64,000 nucleotides of DNA from Isoetes taiwanensis (GCA_021234155.1 JAJEKV010000093.1:2998043-3062042), one strand, 5' to 3'. Counted from the first letter of the stretch, positions 47,320 to 59,639 are shown. Notes: generated by a model from the letters alone, not told the origin. Translations and numbers: made by a program.

Positions 47320-50300
47320 CATGCGATTGACATGCTCTCTACCCAATTCCATAGCTTGTGTTGTGTCCATCTCTCAATAAACAAAGCGGACCTCTCGAAT
47401 CTGAACACCCATGGCGCTTATGATGCGCCGCAGTGATGTGAATCAGGCTCCCATTCTTCATCTGCCCAATCGCGATCCCCCCTATAAGTTCGCTTTTGCA
47501 AGAGTTCCGCCAGCAGTTAGCATTCTCGATGTGGATGATAGAGCTTCGCTTTTGCTATGTACCGATGCTCCCTGACCCATGAACCTCATCTTGGTCAATG
47601 TCCATGTGCCGTTGGTCTGCTTCCATGTGCTTTGGTCCGTTTCCATGTGTTCTACGCCCACGATTCAAACTTATGTTCACCTCACAAGAAAGGCATGTAC
47701 CCATCAAGCTTCTCATTAAGTGCATGCAATTTTTGGAAAGTGGGCTCCGTGGCTTCTATACCTTTTTCCGCCTCTTCAAGCAAGCGCTTTGTTTCTTGCA
47801 TTCTCTTCGTAGGGACTTAGCATCGAGGTTTTCCAAAATGGAACCCAACTTTGATAGATCCGGTTTTGGGTGATACCGATGTCGTCGGGTTGAGCTGATC
47901 GTGGTCAATATTCTCGCTGCTTCTTCCTCAAAACCCATCTAAGACTTGATTGGCCATCTTATCAAGCCGCTTTCAAAGAACGCCTCGTGAAATCCAAGCA
48001 CACTTTTACTCGAACTTTCGAAGCCACGCTTTTTGCCTTGCATAAGAGCAACACGAAGCCGCCCCAAAAAAAAAGAAATCCGTAACACAACCATCGGTCC
48101 GGCACCACTGCTCAACAATATGGTAGGCATAGGAGGTTTTCAGCCGGCATTTCAATACAAGATCTCCTTCCATTGCCGCCATTTGAATCTTGGTTTGCCC
48201 GTAAAAAGAGTCCATATTTTTTTTTTATCTTCTCGCCGCATCCCTCATTACCGTTAGCCGCATTGAGGCAATGGTGTTGACTTAGAGCCTTGCCGTGGAT
48301 ATAGGTGAAGCTCCAACTCTGGTTGCATTAAAGCTACACCTAACATCACTCCCCGGCACGCACATATGACTAATAAAGTACTCGATGTTCTTTCACCCTT
48401 CTTTTGCTCTCCCATCCCATTTCTTCATAGGAACCTAAAGATAGGTAGCCACCGCCTCAATTTGCTTCTCGACCAACAAGCAATTGGGCAAATTCATCGA
48501 AATTTTGATAATGACCAAGTGATAAACTTTGGCATCCGCCATGGTAGCTATCCTTGTAAATAGATCTGTGTATTTCTTTTGCAATCCCATACCTTGTTTA
48601 TCCCTTCTGATGTCAATAAATATCGCTGTCGCATTCTCTCGACACTTGGGAGGAAGTAGGATGCCATCCTTTGTCACCGCTATGACAATATTTTTTCTTT
48701 TCCTTTCTTTTTCTAGCCTCTTTCCGCTTTTAGAATATTCCCGATTGGCTCCAAAAGGCTACGTGTAGGTTACCTAGTGTATGATCCTTGTTATAGTTAG
48801 CCTTCACGCATCTGCGATTCCAGATCCGATATATCCAAAGATTCTCTGCTCGAAATCGAAAAGCCCAAGCAATTCCTCCCAAATATCGAAATCCTTTTGC
48901 AGAAATTTGAGGCATAAGACAAAATTTCATACCATAAAAGTTAGGGTTCTGATGTCAATTGCCCGTTGTCCGCAATCAAATCTACCGCTATAACCCGACC
49001 GCACCTTTTAAATAGGTCTTGCCTTCTATAATCTCATCGAAAGCAACCGGACAACTCGCAGATTCGACATACCTCGAGCAACCGAGCCGTGTCTTGTTAA
49101 AGAAGTCTTTGATGGTTTGTCCGAAACTCACCATGATCGCCACCGAAGCTTACGACTCACCCACGCACCGCAACTTCCATTAACTTTTGAAAACCTTCTC
49201 ATCCATAAAAATGAATTGCTTTTCATCCTTAAGCTCCCGCGACTTTCAAGGTGGTCGCTGTAATTTCATGGAAATCCCGCAGAAGCAATTTCAAGTCATC
49301 AAGATCAGGCCGCTAACTTGGCGTAGTAAAAACAAATAAATACCTTCCAAGTTGAAGTTTTAGCCGCCCCTATAGGTCCTTGTGGAGGGCAAACCATAAG
49401 CCTTGTGCCGATGACGGTTGTTGCGCTTTTCAATCGCTGGCTCTTCAGTATACCTGTTTGCAATTACTTCGCTGCATTGAATACTCAACTCTATATATTC
49501 CTTGTCTCAGAAGATTTCCGCTCAAAGACCCTCGATCTTCTTCTAGCATATACTTTGGCAATTCTCGCTGTCGCCGAACCTGAATCTAATCGAACAAAGG
49601 AGTTGTGCAGCACAAAATATCGTGGGTTGCCGAAATAATATAAAATTTTCGCCCTTCAAATCTTCTCGATTGCTCCATGTCACCCTCCTCCCGAAAAGAT
49701 AGACAACCGCCGTCAAATCTACATAACGAAAGTGTCCAAAAGAAAAGAATTAGTTACCCGGTAATAGGGTCAAACTAACGACGCCGCCAGGGTGAGGACC
49801 TCTCCTGGTATGTCTTGAAGCTTTTAACCGAGTTTGAACATGGTCATTTGACCGCATTCGCGGTGTCAAGTTTGTCAAAAGTGTGCAGTTCACAATCAAA
49901 AATAGAAATCTTTGTAAACCAATTAACCCCCTAAGGGATAGAACCTTTGAACCTGCTCAAGCTTCGAAAGTGGTTTGCTCGCCATCTTATGCCTCTTCTG
50001 ATTGAACTTCAACTCCGACCGAATGGCAAAAGCTTGGGGCCATGTCAATGCTAGTTTAGAGGAGGCATTCAGAATCGAGGGGGGTTGAGAACCGCTGGTC
50101 AGCCTATCCTCACGAGGTGTCGATTCTTAAGGCTAATTTTGAAAGGAGGGAATTTTTTGAATAAATCCACCGTGATGTATTGCTATCCGGGGCCTTCATA
50201 GCAATAGGAAGAGTAGGGTTAACAATACCGAGGGGTTTATCGTGGATTGTGGTTCTTGAGCAATTTCTTTGGTGCCGAGGTCTCTCCCAAAGTAGCAATA

Positions 50301-50930
50301 GGCTTCACACTTTTTTCTTGGCCACGCTCTTAGCCAATTGGTGTCCATCACGGAGGGCATCTTCGCCCCAACCACTTTCAAGGCACAAAATGGAGGCTTC
50401 TTGTCTCAGACAAACCATTTCTCGCATGTCGAGAACCCGGAAGCAATATGTCCCGCTTTCCCTTTATACCGACAAAGAGAGAGATTCATAGGATGGCAAC
50501 AACCAGCCATACCCCTTAGCCGACGCCTGACGCTTTTCCCCGTATGGCTTGTTCATTTTGTCGGGTCGGCCATCAAAGACGGGTCATAATTGGCGCCATT
50601 TCAAAATGTACCTTAAACCGCAATGCTTGTGGGTCCTCAATGCTGCATATGATGGCATCTTGCACATTGTTCTTCGCGGTTTCCCACATTGCCACCACTA
50701 TGCCAACTTGTTCAACGCCCTCGCTTTTTCCCAATCCAAAAACAGCACGTGTCCTTTCAAGGACAATTTTAATGTGCGGTATAGCCTCAGGTAATCTCGA
50801 TACACCATTTCCTTTCATTGAAGGGGTTATAATACGACCGCTCGACATCCGGTCCTCTAAGAGAGCAAGTGCCGTAAACAAAAGCTCAGAGTGAGTGCCC
50901 GTAGGTCGCATAATGTGGTGCAATAAAAAG
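47320..50930 (-). pseudogene. Decayed retroelement-like coding region with CCHC motif
   Basis: On the minus strand coding-like segments follow one another in different frames. 50573-50923 is a 116-codon frame with RLPEAIPHIKIVLERTRAVF and GIVVAMWETAKNNVQDAII. A degenerate knuckle CRYKGKAGHIASGFSTC follows at about 50424-50477. A Ser/Pro-rich stretch lies near 49950-50150. Then come DGILLPPKCRENATAIFIDI (about 48655), KMGS-like acidic/coiled segments with RILTTIS and LDAKSLRREC (47756-47938), FQKLHALNEKLDGYMPFL (about 47740-47690) and MDTTQAMELGREHVNRMANE (about 47370). The order gag-like to knuckle to unknown suggests a retroelement, but no RT, protease or integrase is seen. Many stops. Confidence 0.4.
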
Positions 50931-51059
50931 GTTTAAACTATCAGAGAAACGCTGACCGCGATCCCCGCCAAGCAGCTAAAAATAGAACTCCATTACAATC
51001 AGCGTCGCGACTTTGTGTAGCACTTAAGCACGGCAAGAAAACATCGCAATAAAGAAAAT

Positions 51060-51320
51060 CTATGTCACCCTGCATCAAGAAAATCGTCACGATCTTGATG
51101 AGCAGCCTACACTTATGAAGACCGCTATCCGAAATTATAAAACTAATCAAGCAAGACCGCTGTCACGATCTTGATGAGCAGCTACACTTATGAAGACCGC
51201 TATCTAGAAATTATAAAATTTATCAAGCAAGACCGCCACCGCGATCTTGCCGAGCATCTATACTTATGAAAACAATAGAAGTTCTAGTAGGCAAGATCGC
51301 GGTCGCGATCTTGCTGAGCT
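51060..51320. repeat. ~86-bp tandem repeat with CGATCTTG core and a 24-bp palindrome
   Basis: Three to four units share CACGATCTTGATGAGCAGC, then CTTATGAAGACCGCTATC and a TATAAAA-TT(T)ATCAAGCAAGACCG stretch (starts about 51088, 51163 and 51239). The last unit ends in GCAAGATCGCGGTCGCGATC plus TTGC (51291-51314), two 11-bp arms fully complementary around GT. Confidence 0.75.
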
Positions 51321-51329
51321 GAAATGTTA

Positions 51330-52920
51330 GAAAATACCTTCTCTGAGGGAGTCCTTAGGTGCCATGGGATCGCGGGCGCCGGTTCAAGCATTTAAATATG
51401 AGTTTTTTTGAGTGGGCCTGGGAGCCGGAGGTCGGCGCCAAGGCGCCGAATGAAATCATGAGTAGAAATTAGTTTTTGAATGTTTTGAGTTTCAATTTAT
51501 AGAACGCAGCCGCTGAAATTAAATGCCCGCCTCATGATGGCGCTGCGGAAAACGCGGCCCATAATGGCCAGACGCCGGCAAGATAATTACGTACGGCCAC
51601 CAGATTTATTCCCCGACATTAATGCGGTCGCGGTAAATATACCCGTCCCCGAAAGGCCAAGAACTGCATTTAAAGGTCTTTATCCACTTGGACGCCCGCT
51701 GCTCAATTTCGGTCATAATTTCGACCGACACTTTATCCAGCCATAAATGCCTCCAAAATATCCTAAGCATTTTATTGACAAATGACCGCAAAAATTTGAA
51801 TTCGAGAACAAACCACCCGAGAAAGCGGAAAAGCCAATTCAAATTTCATTGTTTTGCAAGATCTTCGAGGCGCTGAGCTTTTCTTAAGCCGGGCCAAGTT
51901 TGGGCAAGGATTTGCCGCACTCGCGATCCATTGAAGGCGCCGACGCAGGGCGCCGATAATCCGCTTTGCAATCCGCCACTACACACTCGAATTCTCAAAA
52001 TCGCATCGAATTCCGTGGTTTCTCCGAGGTAAAAGGCCTATTCTGATGCATATCCTCAATCGGCGAACAACGTGACGCAATGCAATCAATTTCAATTATA
52101 ACCGCAACCCTCCGAAGTCTCGCGACTAACATTCACTATGTATTGCATGGATTGATAAGATACCTCCCGATACTTTGTTGCAACTATGTAAAAATAGATG
52201 TTCTAAGCAAAACTGCACTCGGTGTGTTTATTATACAATGTAAACGTGTTTCAAGTATATGCTTTTCTCTATGTGGATGAAACTAAACACCGCTTTTTAT
52301 GACACTAAACAATCGTGATTCTCGGAGGTAGGAGTAATGCCTTATTCTCGTAAGTCAATCGCTTAACTTTGGTGCTCCACGAGATCGCTGGCTCGATACC
52401 TTCAACCATCTACACTTGCTATTGACCAAAGAACTCCCGATATCGATAACTTAGAGTTGAACCCACTACCTAGCCTCAAATTTGATTTGCACGAAGTTCT
52501 TATTGAAACAAATTAGTGTGAATGTTTGCAACTAGCGCCAATCCGCTGCTTACCCATGCTCGATAAGATCGCTGTGGCGAAAGTCGCGGACCATTTCTTA
52601 TTTTTCAGTTCATATTTTTGTAGTGGTTTATGATCACGCTGTTGCCACTAGATCGGGCCGCCAGCTTATTCACTCCACTTGTGTTTGAGGATGGCTGATG
52701 TAATTCACCAGACCGCCGGGGAAAAAGGTGGCGTAAGGAAGAGTCCACAATTCGAAAGCCATCACAATTCGACCGTCCCGAGGGTATGGTTGTCGCTTCA
52801 ATTGTGAATGTTCGATGGACAAGCATCGCTACCAATTCCTCGAATTGAAATAGAAAAAATGGGTGAAGCCGGGGGACTTTTGTGTTGTGGTACAAGAAGG
52901 ACATTGTTGCTCCACTAGAT
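51330..52920. other. Spacer, no recognised gene
   Basis: GC-richer than the left half of the window, with CGCC words, but open frames (51534-51746, 51606-51842 and 52605-52940) overlap on opposite strands without motifs. Could include upstream parts of copy C. Confidence 0.35.
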
Positions 52921-52934
52921 AGACATGAGGAAGC

Positions 52935-53416
52935 TTGCACCCCACCAGTGTCGATAAAAAGGATAGACCGGGCAGACGAGGGAATGAGGGGTTAGCCACC
53001 AATGAGACGAATCATGTGCAAGGGCTTTCTAGAGATGAGTTAGTTGAGAAGGCGCGCACACTCATGCATGAATGCCGCTACATGGCTTATGCCTATGGTG
53101 TTATCGCTTTTGCCGATCCAAACCATGCCGTGGTTCCGACGGAAGTTAGGGGAAGGCCTCGATAGTCGCTACTAAAACATTTTTCCAATGCCCCAACGCG
53201 CCAGTGCGGCGTATGACCCAACCGCATGACCTTGTGAGATGGCCCATAGCCCTCGTGTGCTCGCTGATAACATTCCGCTTTACTACTTGTGGTTGCGTGA
53301 AGGAGAAGGATGTGGAGAATGAACCTTACTCCATTAGGACCCAAATTGGCATCACCAAAAGAGACCTTACAAGATGGTCAATCTGGAGACCCGTAACACG
53401 CAAAGACAAAAACTAA
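52935..53416 (+). pseudogene. ORF fragments upstream of copy C
   Basis: Plus frame 52935-53165 reads NETNHVQGLSRDELVEKART, then LMHECRYMAYAYGVIAFADP. Frame 53204-53416 follows. Their place and orientation suggest the N-terminal part of the element carrying copy C. No cysteine cluster like that of copy B is visible, so this is by position only. Confidence 0.3.
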
Positions 53417-54059
53417 ATGTGAAAGAAAACTAGTGCCGAGGCTATTCTAGACTTCAGTCATCATCCGTTTATGAAACGATAAAAATTTTACATCCCGTGA
53501 GATAGCTTGCATGAGAACCTTTTTACGAACATGAAGTCCTCTGAGCGACAACTTTTGCATATAACATGCTAGATCTTTGCTCAAAATGGTGTAGTCCGCC
53601 CAACCGATGTTGAATAACAAACAAAAGTGCGGAAAGCATGGCATAAAGCCTATGGCATTCTCATTTCCACTTTTACAAGTGGAAGAAGCTCTTCAATGAC
53701 GGCCACGTAATTGCCGAAAGCACGGAAAATACTGGGTCTAAGAAGCCAAGGTCTCATACTTTGGTCGGTAATGCCGCGGCTATCCATGTTCATAGATGAA
53801 AACGCAGAGACGATGCCACACCGCCGAAAATTACAAGCTTAGGGTAATGCATAAAATGTTAAGAGGCTACCTTCAGCCTTGACTAAGAAGGATATACACC
53901 AAGAAGTAGATATTTCCGTTACATGAGATGACAAAAGCATATTTCTCCTTCGGCCATTTCTCACCGCTTGGAAAGAGAATCATTCGTAGGTAGCAATAGC
54001 TAAGAGGATAGCATTTTCCAAGTGTAACACCCGTATTGTCATAAAGGAAAAGCTTGCTA

Positions 54060-55180
54060 AGACCGTGAGATCCAAACGAAAAGAAGGGTACTTGCAATAG
54101 AGAGAAAATCACATATGATGGCCCAGATTTCATGCAGAGCCTTTATCGTCCCGAGAGCTTTGTCGATAGATCTCCCCGAAAGCACGCTTTTAACCATTAT
54201 ACATGATAAGATGGATCAGAATAAGACCATGGTCCCTCGCCTAGAGAAGCTAGCAAAGTCTCAGATGGAGGGGTGAACGACTCAAGGTCAAGTTACATGT
54301 GTGCTCATGCACGGCCATGGTATAGGTGCCTTTGGGCCACTTCTCACCGGACCTCCGGCCCGATGATTCTAATTTTCATGTGGGATCCTTTGAATCATAC
54401 CTTGAAGACACCGGAGAATAAATCTGAGGATAATTGGGGCCATTTGAGAGATACTAATCGTCCCGAAAAGCAAAATGGTGCAACAATTTTAAACACGATA
54501 ACCTTAGGACAAAAAATGATGAATGGCAAGAGAAATGATTTTATGCCTCCTATCAAAGGCCCCATGGTAGCAAACAAGTTGCCTAGAGGCTTTACTTGCA
54601 GCTAGATAATTGCTCAGTCAGAATAAGAATAGATATCTTTTCTCTTACTTGTCATACTTGGTTTGGTTAGGTGTATTTGATCAAGTGCACTGATTCATGA
54701 TGGTTGGACACACCCACGATGACATAGATGCCCTATTTGAAACTACTCTACTCTAATGAGAAGATCAGATGCATTGACTATTCCTCGAGCTTATGCAACT
54801 CTTCAGGCAAAGTGTAGTTCAAAGGCTCCTTCACCTTACCTTGTGACAGAGGTTCCCCATTGGAAGGAATTCGTGAAAGGATTTATCCCCGATAAGAAGG
54901 ACCGCTTATATGGTCACTTGGAACCTCTACTCTTCAAGTTTTGCATGAAGGATGGATGGCCACTAATGTTCTACAAGATGAGGCCAGGGCATAGGGAGTG
55001 GCTCCCCTGAAAAGGGAATCAGAATGTGGAAGGAGGATGCCCAAGGTTTACCTATGATTCCGAGAGGGTCACCTAAGGTCCCGCAGCCATGGGAGCTTGA
55101 AAGATATAGGTGCATTAAGAGCTTCTATTGCCAAGTACATGATGCACCGGGCAGCTATTTCTAGAGTCTGGCGATAAGTC
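54060..55180 (+). pseudogene. Transposase-like (DUF7869-type) protein, copy C
   Basis: Plus strand, several frames: RVLAIERKSHMMAQ (about 54095), IIHDKMDQNKTMVPRLEKL (54196-54250), PDDSNFHVGSFESYL (about 54355-54400), MMVGHTHDDIDALFETTLL (54697-54755), RRSDALTIPRAYATLQ (54759), then YLVTEVPHWKEFVKGFIPD (about 54835), DGWPLMFYKMRPGHREWLP (about 54950-55008), and RMWKEDAQGLPMIPRGSP (about 55024-55075) with WELERYRCIKSFYCQVH. The blocks appear in the family order and match copy B closely around IHDKMDQ. Stops and shifts (after FETTLL and after EWLP, for example) make it a pseudogene. The GHTHDDID box itself is intact. Confidence 0.75.
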
Positions 55181-55189
55181 ATGGTCCAA

Positions 55190-55780
55190 CACATATATGA
55201 ATGAAGTTATTGACTACTGGTCCACCTTGTCATGCGAAAGTGCTTGGTGACGGCAGCCCTGCAGAGCTGTCATTCAGATTTCGCCCAAACTGTGCAAAGT
55301 GCATTGGAAGAACCCGAAAGAGTGTTTGTGGATGAGCACATTGAAGCATCTCATTACGTAGGGCCTTTCTGCAGACCCAAGAACCCGCTTGAAATATTCG
55401 ACCCTACCAAGATGTCAAGAAGGGAATGCTCTTGCTAATCAGACCACATGATAACCGCCTCGACATGGATGGCTTTTGCCGAAGAGGACCCAAGAGGGAC
55501 CCTAATCTCCCACATTATGAAGAGGTGTTTGTCTCTTGGTTTGAACCTCAAGCGTTTAAAAGGAACCTCATATGCAATGCAAGATAGGGATTGTTGGAGC
55601 AAGAATTGAGACCCAATCCTAATGACCCGCCACGCTACCAACCTTTGAAAACAATAGACTATGGTTGGGCCGTGATAGACCAGGCCATTGTCAGTGGATC
55701 CCCAAAAGAGTGTTCGCCTCGGGCTTGCAAAGAATTAGTGGCTAAAGAAGCTAAGGACGATGATGAGAACTCTTGAGGTA
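55190..55780 (+). pseudogene. Coding fragments downstream of copy C
   Basis: Plus frames 55232-55438 (QSALEEPERVFVDEHIEASH, then RPKNPLEIFDPTKMSRRE) and 55591-55776 (RPNPNDPPRYQPLKTIDYGW) follow copy C directly in the same orientation. They probably represent the C-terminal part of the same protein. The last ends in an acidic DDDENS before a stop. Confidence 0.4.
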
Positions 55781-55789
55781 TGTAATGCT

Positions 55790-57050
55790 CTTTACATAAT
55801 TACTATATCATTCATAACATGAAAGTTACAATAGACTAGTTATTATTTGTTACGCCTCATGCTCCTTCTCAACACAAGAGCTCTTACACTATACAATGCT
55901 AAACAGTGATTCATTCATCTTCGTGATCCAGTAGTAGTGATCCCCTCGATATCTCATAGCTCATTCGCCAGAAGCCAAATCAGATGGATCATTACACCCA
56001 TTGACGCGCTAGGCAACGAATCTCAAATTTCCAAAGCTTTTCTTCGCAGGTAGGGATCAAGAAGAAGATGCCCGCCTAGGCAACCAACAAGATCAGAGTG
56101 GCTCATTGAGCACTTGATCGCCTCGATGTGGTGAATTGATGAAGGCAAATAATCCATGAGAGGAATGAACTTTAGCCCCTAAGTGAGAAGCTTTTATAGT
56201 GAGGTAGAATTATTGAGGTGAATTATTGGGGTAGACTTTACCATTATTGCTCGTGTATAAGACCGCTTGTATAAATACAAGTATAATACATCTTTCGTAC
56301 GGATATATGTATGCGCATTTCAATATGCATGTTTCAAAACATGTTTGCTTGATCTAATTTAGCTATGATTGAATTCAATGACAAATTTTGCGTAATAAGT
56401 GGAGGGGGATAGCACATCGTTACAATATACCCGCTAAGGTAATGCGGATATTACATCCTTAATCAGAATGCTATTACATCCTTACTTAGTTATTAGGTAC
56501 CCATGTCATTATTACATTATTAGCAAAAGCGTGCATTCACTGCCATCAACATCATAGCTCGTGATGCCATTCAGCCATAGATCTCCCCGATCGTGAAGCC
56601 AAGAAATATGGACTTTAACGCTGAAAGTGAGCTTCCCGCAAGCACTAGCAGGTCCATCAGCTTTAGATAAGAGCCATGGATCGCTTAACGCTATTTCTAG
56701 CGATTCTACCAGCATCGCTGTAGCTCAAGTAACACTTGAAAGAGCGGATGTGCTCGACGAGGCATCGAGGAAGCCATGGAAGATGAATGGCCTCTACCCC
56801 TCGGAAGCCATTTTATAGTGAAGTAAAATTATTGAAGTGAATTATTGGCGCACGATGTAGGGCCATTATTGAGCTTATACGAAAGTGTCATGTACACGCA
56901 TAAGTATAACACAAAAAATTTGTATGTATATGTGTATGTTAATTACCCCATGTTTGTTGGGGTCGAGTACTAGGTGAAAGTATTCGCGTTTTTGAGCAAA
57001 TAAGGTGTGCTCAAAATTTCAAAATTGGCGTTATTTTTATCCAATTAATG
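55790..57050. repeat. Duplicated ~400-bp block
   Basis: TTATAGTGAGGTAGAATTAT, then TTGAGGTGAATTATTGGGGT at about 56195-56235 is repeated as TTATAGTGAAGTAAAATTAT, then TTGAAGTGAATTATTGGCGC at 56814-56850. Both are followed by an ATTATTG...GTATAA(G)TATAA(C/T)AC segment and a GTATGTATATG-like run. Weaker similarity before the blocks (ATCATAGCTC(A/G)T) suggests a tandem duplication about 610 bp apart. No gene. Confidence 0.5.
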
Positions 57051-57120
57051 AAATCATGCTTTTGAGGTCAGTTGTCGACGTTATGGTTGGAAGCTGCCTA
57101 GTTATACTGACTTAGAAGCA

Positions 57121-58137
57121 GCTGGTTTGCATTCTCATGATGACCTTTATGATGGGTTTCATATGATTTGTTCAAAATTATCAAGAGAGGATACTGGTTC
57201 TCAAGTTTATGCAAAACTTGCAAATAAGAAGCCTAAAGGCACTCAGAGTTGTTCTAAATTATTGAAGAAGAAAAAAGATGCTCCCAAATGTATAGATGAT
57301 CCACAAAAGAAGAAAAAGAAATCTCAAGAAGAGTGGCAAGGAGAAATCTCAGATTTGGGGAAGCAGAAAGTGGCAAAAAAAAGAGGCACAGATGCCAATG
57401 CCGTAAAGATACCAAATGCAAATGATAGAGCCATAATTTGCTTACCAGAAGGATCATCAAAGGATGCTATTATTGATGTTTTGCCATTAAACATGAAGTC
57501 AGATGATGGAAAAAAGGCTATGGGTAGTGCAGCAAGTTCAAAGAAGAAGAACAAACAGGAACTTAATACTGAAGAGGTTGTTAAAGAAGATTCAAAATAT
57601 TTTATATTCGGTTTTCTGCTTCCCATTATGATTAATGTTCATAATCGCATCATTCCCGACCTTAGTAAATCTAAGAAGTTTGGCGAATGGAATTATCGAA
57701 AATTCAATCCAAGTCATGTTCAAGCTGAGGAATGAAATGTTGAGGCATCCTACTAGCACTCCAGAGACCGCTGACTTGTTGCCTATAGATGCTACTACAT
57801 TGCCCTCTTTGTGTAAAGAATTTGGATGAAATTTGCAGCAAAGAGATGAGGTTTGTAGTAATAGCCTCAACATTCTATGAGGGCTTATGCAGCTTGCTTT
57901 CAAATGAAAGTCCAAAATACAAGAGAAGGTGGGGCATGCGCCAAGCAGCCAGATCATTGCTCATGACACACCAATGTTAAAGCTAATGGAAATCTCACCG
58001 AGGCTTAACAAAAAGAATGAAAAGAATAAATTTGTCTCACCTTTTCTAGACCAGTTTGAGCAGGCTAGGGCACAATGGGAAATTATGAAATGCCCTACAA
58101 AAACAGCTCAAGGAAAGGCTACCAAAGGCAGAGTTTA
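57121..58137 (+). pseudogene. Lysine-rich protein, broken in two frames
   Basis: Plus frame 57127-57735 (202 codons) starts HSHDDLYDGFHMICSKLSRE, then has basic stretches with KKKKDAPK, KKKKKSQEEWQGE and SKKKNKQEL, resembling nuclear localisation signals, and a C-terminal FIFGFLLPIMINVHNRII segment. A second frame picks up at about 57665 (NGIIENSIQVMFKLRNEM, TADLLPIDATTLPSLCKEF), a third at about 57820 (LDEICSKEMRFVVIASTFYE, KRRWGMRQAARSLL) and a fourth to 58137 (KFVSPFLDQFEQARAQWEIM). The order implies one gene with three frame breaks or introns. No family recognised; the Lys-rich part suggests a nuclear protein. Confidence 0.45.
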
Positions 58138-58229
58138 AGGTGATCCTTTCGCTTTTTATTCCTTTTTGCAATTCAAATTCACGATCCAACATGTGAAAAG
58201 TTAAAGTCTCTAAACATTTAAATAAAATT

Positions 58230-59620
58230 ATGATTCAACTTCCAACTAGTGTTGGAAGTTTCTAACAAATATAATTTTATCATGTAGGAGTTTGGTGAAA
58301 TTGCAAAAAGTTACATTTGGAGGTAAGGCATCGGCTTCGTGGATCTACAACCTTTTAACAAATGAGAGAAATATATTTGATAAGTGGAGCAAAGCTATTG
58401 ATCCAGATAATAAGGGTGATTTGCCGGATTGGCAAGGAAATACTCGAGGTGCTAGAAACGAAAGGAGATAAACTTATCATTGTTTCGCAGTACGCAAACA
58501 ACTAAACATTAAGGAATTAGAAGATGTTGCAAATGCATTATCGAACGCCAATTACTTGGAAGAGCAAGAAGGCAAATGAACGGGGCTAGAACATGTGGCG
58601 AGTATGCCGATCGGATGAAAGAGTGTCGAAAACTAAAGAAGGGCATCTTAACTCATATGAAGAATTATACACGGACTTAACTTGACTTTGTCAAAGCTAT
58701 TTGCGAAAAGTCCCACAATCGCTTCCTCATGGGAACAAATTTTAGAGGCTATTGTTCAAAGATGGTGCAAAGAAGTTTTGGATAAAAGTAAAAGTAGTAG
58801 TATGCCAAGCCCGCCATCAGCTTTGAAGCCATGTGGGATACGATCATGGGCATGTTAGAATGGACCATAAAGTTGTTGTTGTGTACAACATATAGACCGT
58901 GAGTCACAAAGACGAGAGATGTAAGGGTCTTTGAGAAAGGTTTTTTAGATTTAATTGTAGTTCACACACAAGAAGGATGGAAGAAAAAGATTTTGAAGAC
59001 ATTATTAGTTTGGTGGCTGATATCAATAAAGAGGTATGTTGTGATAAAGATTTATAGTTTAATATCTTATAGTTTCATATTATTTCTTATAGTTGTTGCA
59101 TCTTGGTTTTTTAATTTTTTGCAGAGCTCTTATTCTTATCTGTTTTTCTTAACACCGCACGAGATACATGATTGCAATGTAAACCTTAAATGCTATTGAG
59201 GGCAAAGTACAAATTCTTTTTGGTTACCATGAGACTAATGCATCGATAAAGGCGCCCTCAAGGCTTAAAGACCCTTTGTTATTCTTGCACGGTTTCAAAG
59301 GATGCAAAAGGATCATTGCAATCACTATTGTACAAGGATTGTTCATTATATTTTCAACAAGATCTAGCCCGCATTATGATCCGCTTTTGCAGTTGAGGAT
59401 TCTAAGCAGCTTGATTTATATCCTCAAAACCTATGAGCTATTCAATGGGCCGCTGGATTGCAAGGTGGCTGATAGTAAAAAGATACAATTTTGAGAAATG
59501 CTACACTTAGATTTATTGATCCTCTCCAGCCTAACCAAACAATAGTGGAGGTTAATTATGAGGCAATGTTGCTTGGGAAGCGCTGTTTTGAAGACAAGTG
59601 ATAGTCTTAACAAATAATGC
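58230..59620 (+). pseudogene. Coding relics of unknown type
   Basis: Plus-strand fragments include VKLQKVTFGGKASASWIYNL, then RNIFDKWSKAIDPDNKGDLP (58285-58430), IKELEDVANALSNANYLEEQ (about 58510-58570) and a 59276-59494 frame with KDPLLFLHGFKGCK. A lone copy of the palindromic word (CTTCCAACTAGTGTTGGAAG) lies at 58240. They may continue the lysine-rich gene at 57.1 kb. No domain identified. Confidence 0.3.
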
Positions 59621-59639
59621 TATTCAAAAGACTTAATTG

